Assembly: GCA_030641945.1 (NCBI GenBank)
Contig: DAOWLL010000071.1
Span: forward strand, 1 to 7,398
Source: Gammaproteobacteria bacterium
GTDB taxonomy: Bacteria > Pseudomonadota > Gammaproteobacteria > SZUA-229
Direction of reading: 5' to 3'
DNA length: 7,398 nucleotides
Shown here one piece after another: positions 7,358-7,398 of the stretch; within the stretch, counting starts at the first letter, position 1; every line of letters begins with the position of its first letter. Under the pieces are notes generated by a model. It had not been told where the DNA came from. It did not search any database and worked only from the letters and a program-made list of their open reading frames with translations. A program made the translations under genes and the position numbers.

Positions 7358-7398
7358 TAATATCTCTGGCTTACAGGCGGGTTTGCAATCAAGGCACA

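Overview
The window carries four complete protein genes, all chromosomal housekeeping or genome-maintenance genes. No mobile element, CRISPR array, rRNA or tRNA is visible. The proteins point to a gammaproteobacterium of moderate GC. ParE and XerD read almost collinearly with their Escherichia coli counterparts (XerD even keeps the HHPRA C-terminus), and the xerD-dsbC gene pair is a classic gammaproteobacterial arrangement. The helicase-nuclease is of the AddA type rather than E. coli RecB. This suggests a lineage outside the enterics that uses an AddAB-like break-repair machine. I cannot name a genus.

Layout: (1) Bases 1-23 hold the cut-off edge of a short CGCAAAGR direct repeat, just beyond the parE stop. 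(2) 35-1918, minus strand: parE, topoisomerase IV subunit B. (3) 1919-2022: a 104-bp divergent intergenic region with a good sigma70-like promoter facing right. (4) 2023-5475, plus strand: an addA-like UvrD/Rep-family helicase with a C-terminal PD-(D/E)XK nuclease. (5) 5476-5505: a 30-bp convergent gap with no clear hairpin. (6) 5506-6243, minus strand: dsbC, periplasmic disulfide isomerase. (7) 6244-6353: a regulatory gap with a weak terminator for xerD, a TATAAT promoter for dsbC and a perfect 12-bp palindrome at the predicted dsbC transcription start. (8) 6354-7277, minus strand: xerD tyrosine recombinase. (9) 7278-7398: the xerD leader with a TATAAT box.

Three of the four products act on chromosomal DNA: ParE in decatenation, the AddA-like protein in double-strand-break end processing, and XerD in chromosome-dimer resolution at dif. 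DsbC repairs wrongly paired disulfides in the periplasm and is unrelated in function; it sits beside xerD by conserved gene order. I found no clearly new system. The points most worth checking are the addA-like gene separated from any addB partner and probably translated from a leaderless or near-leaderless mRNA, the palindrome at the dsbC start, and the edge repeat.
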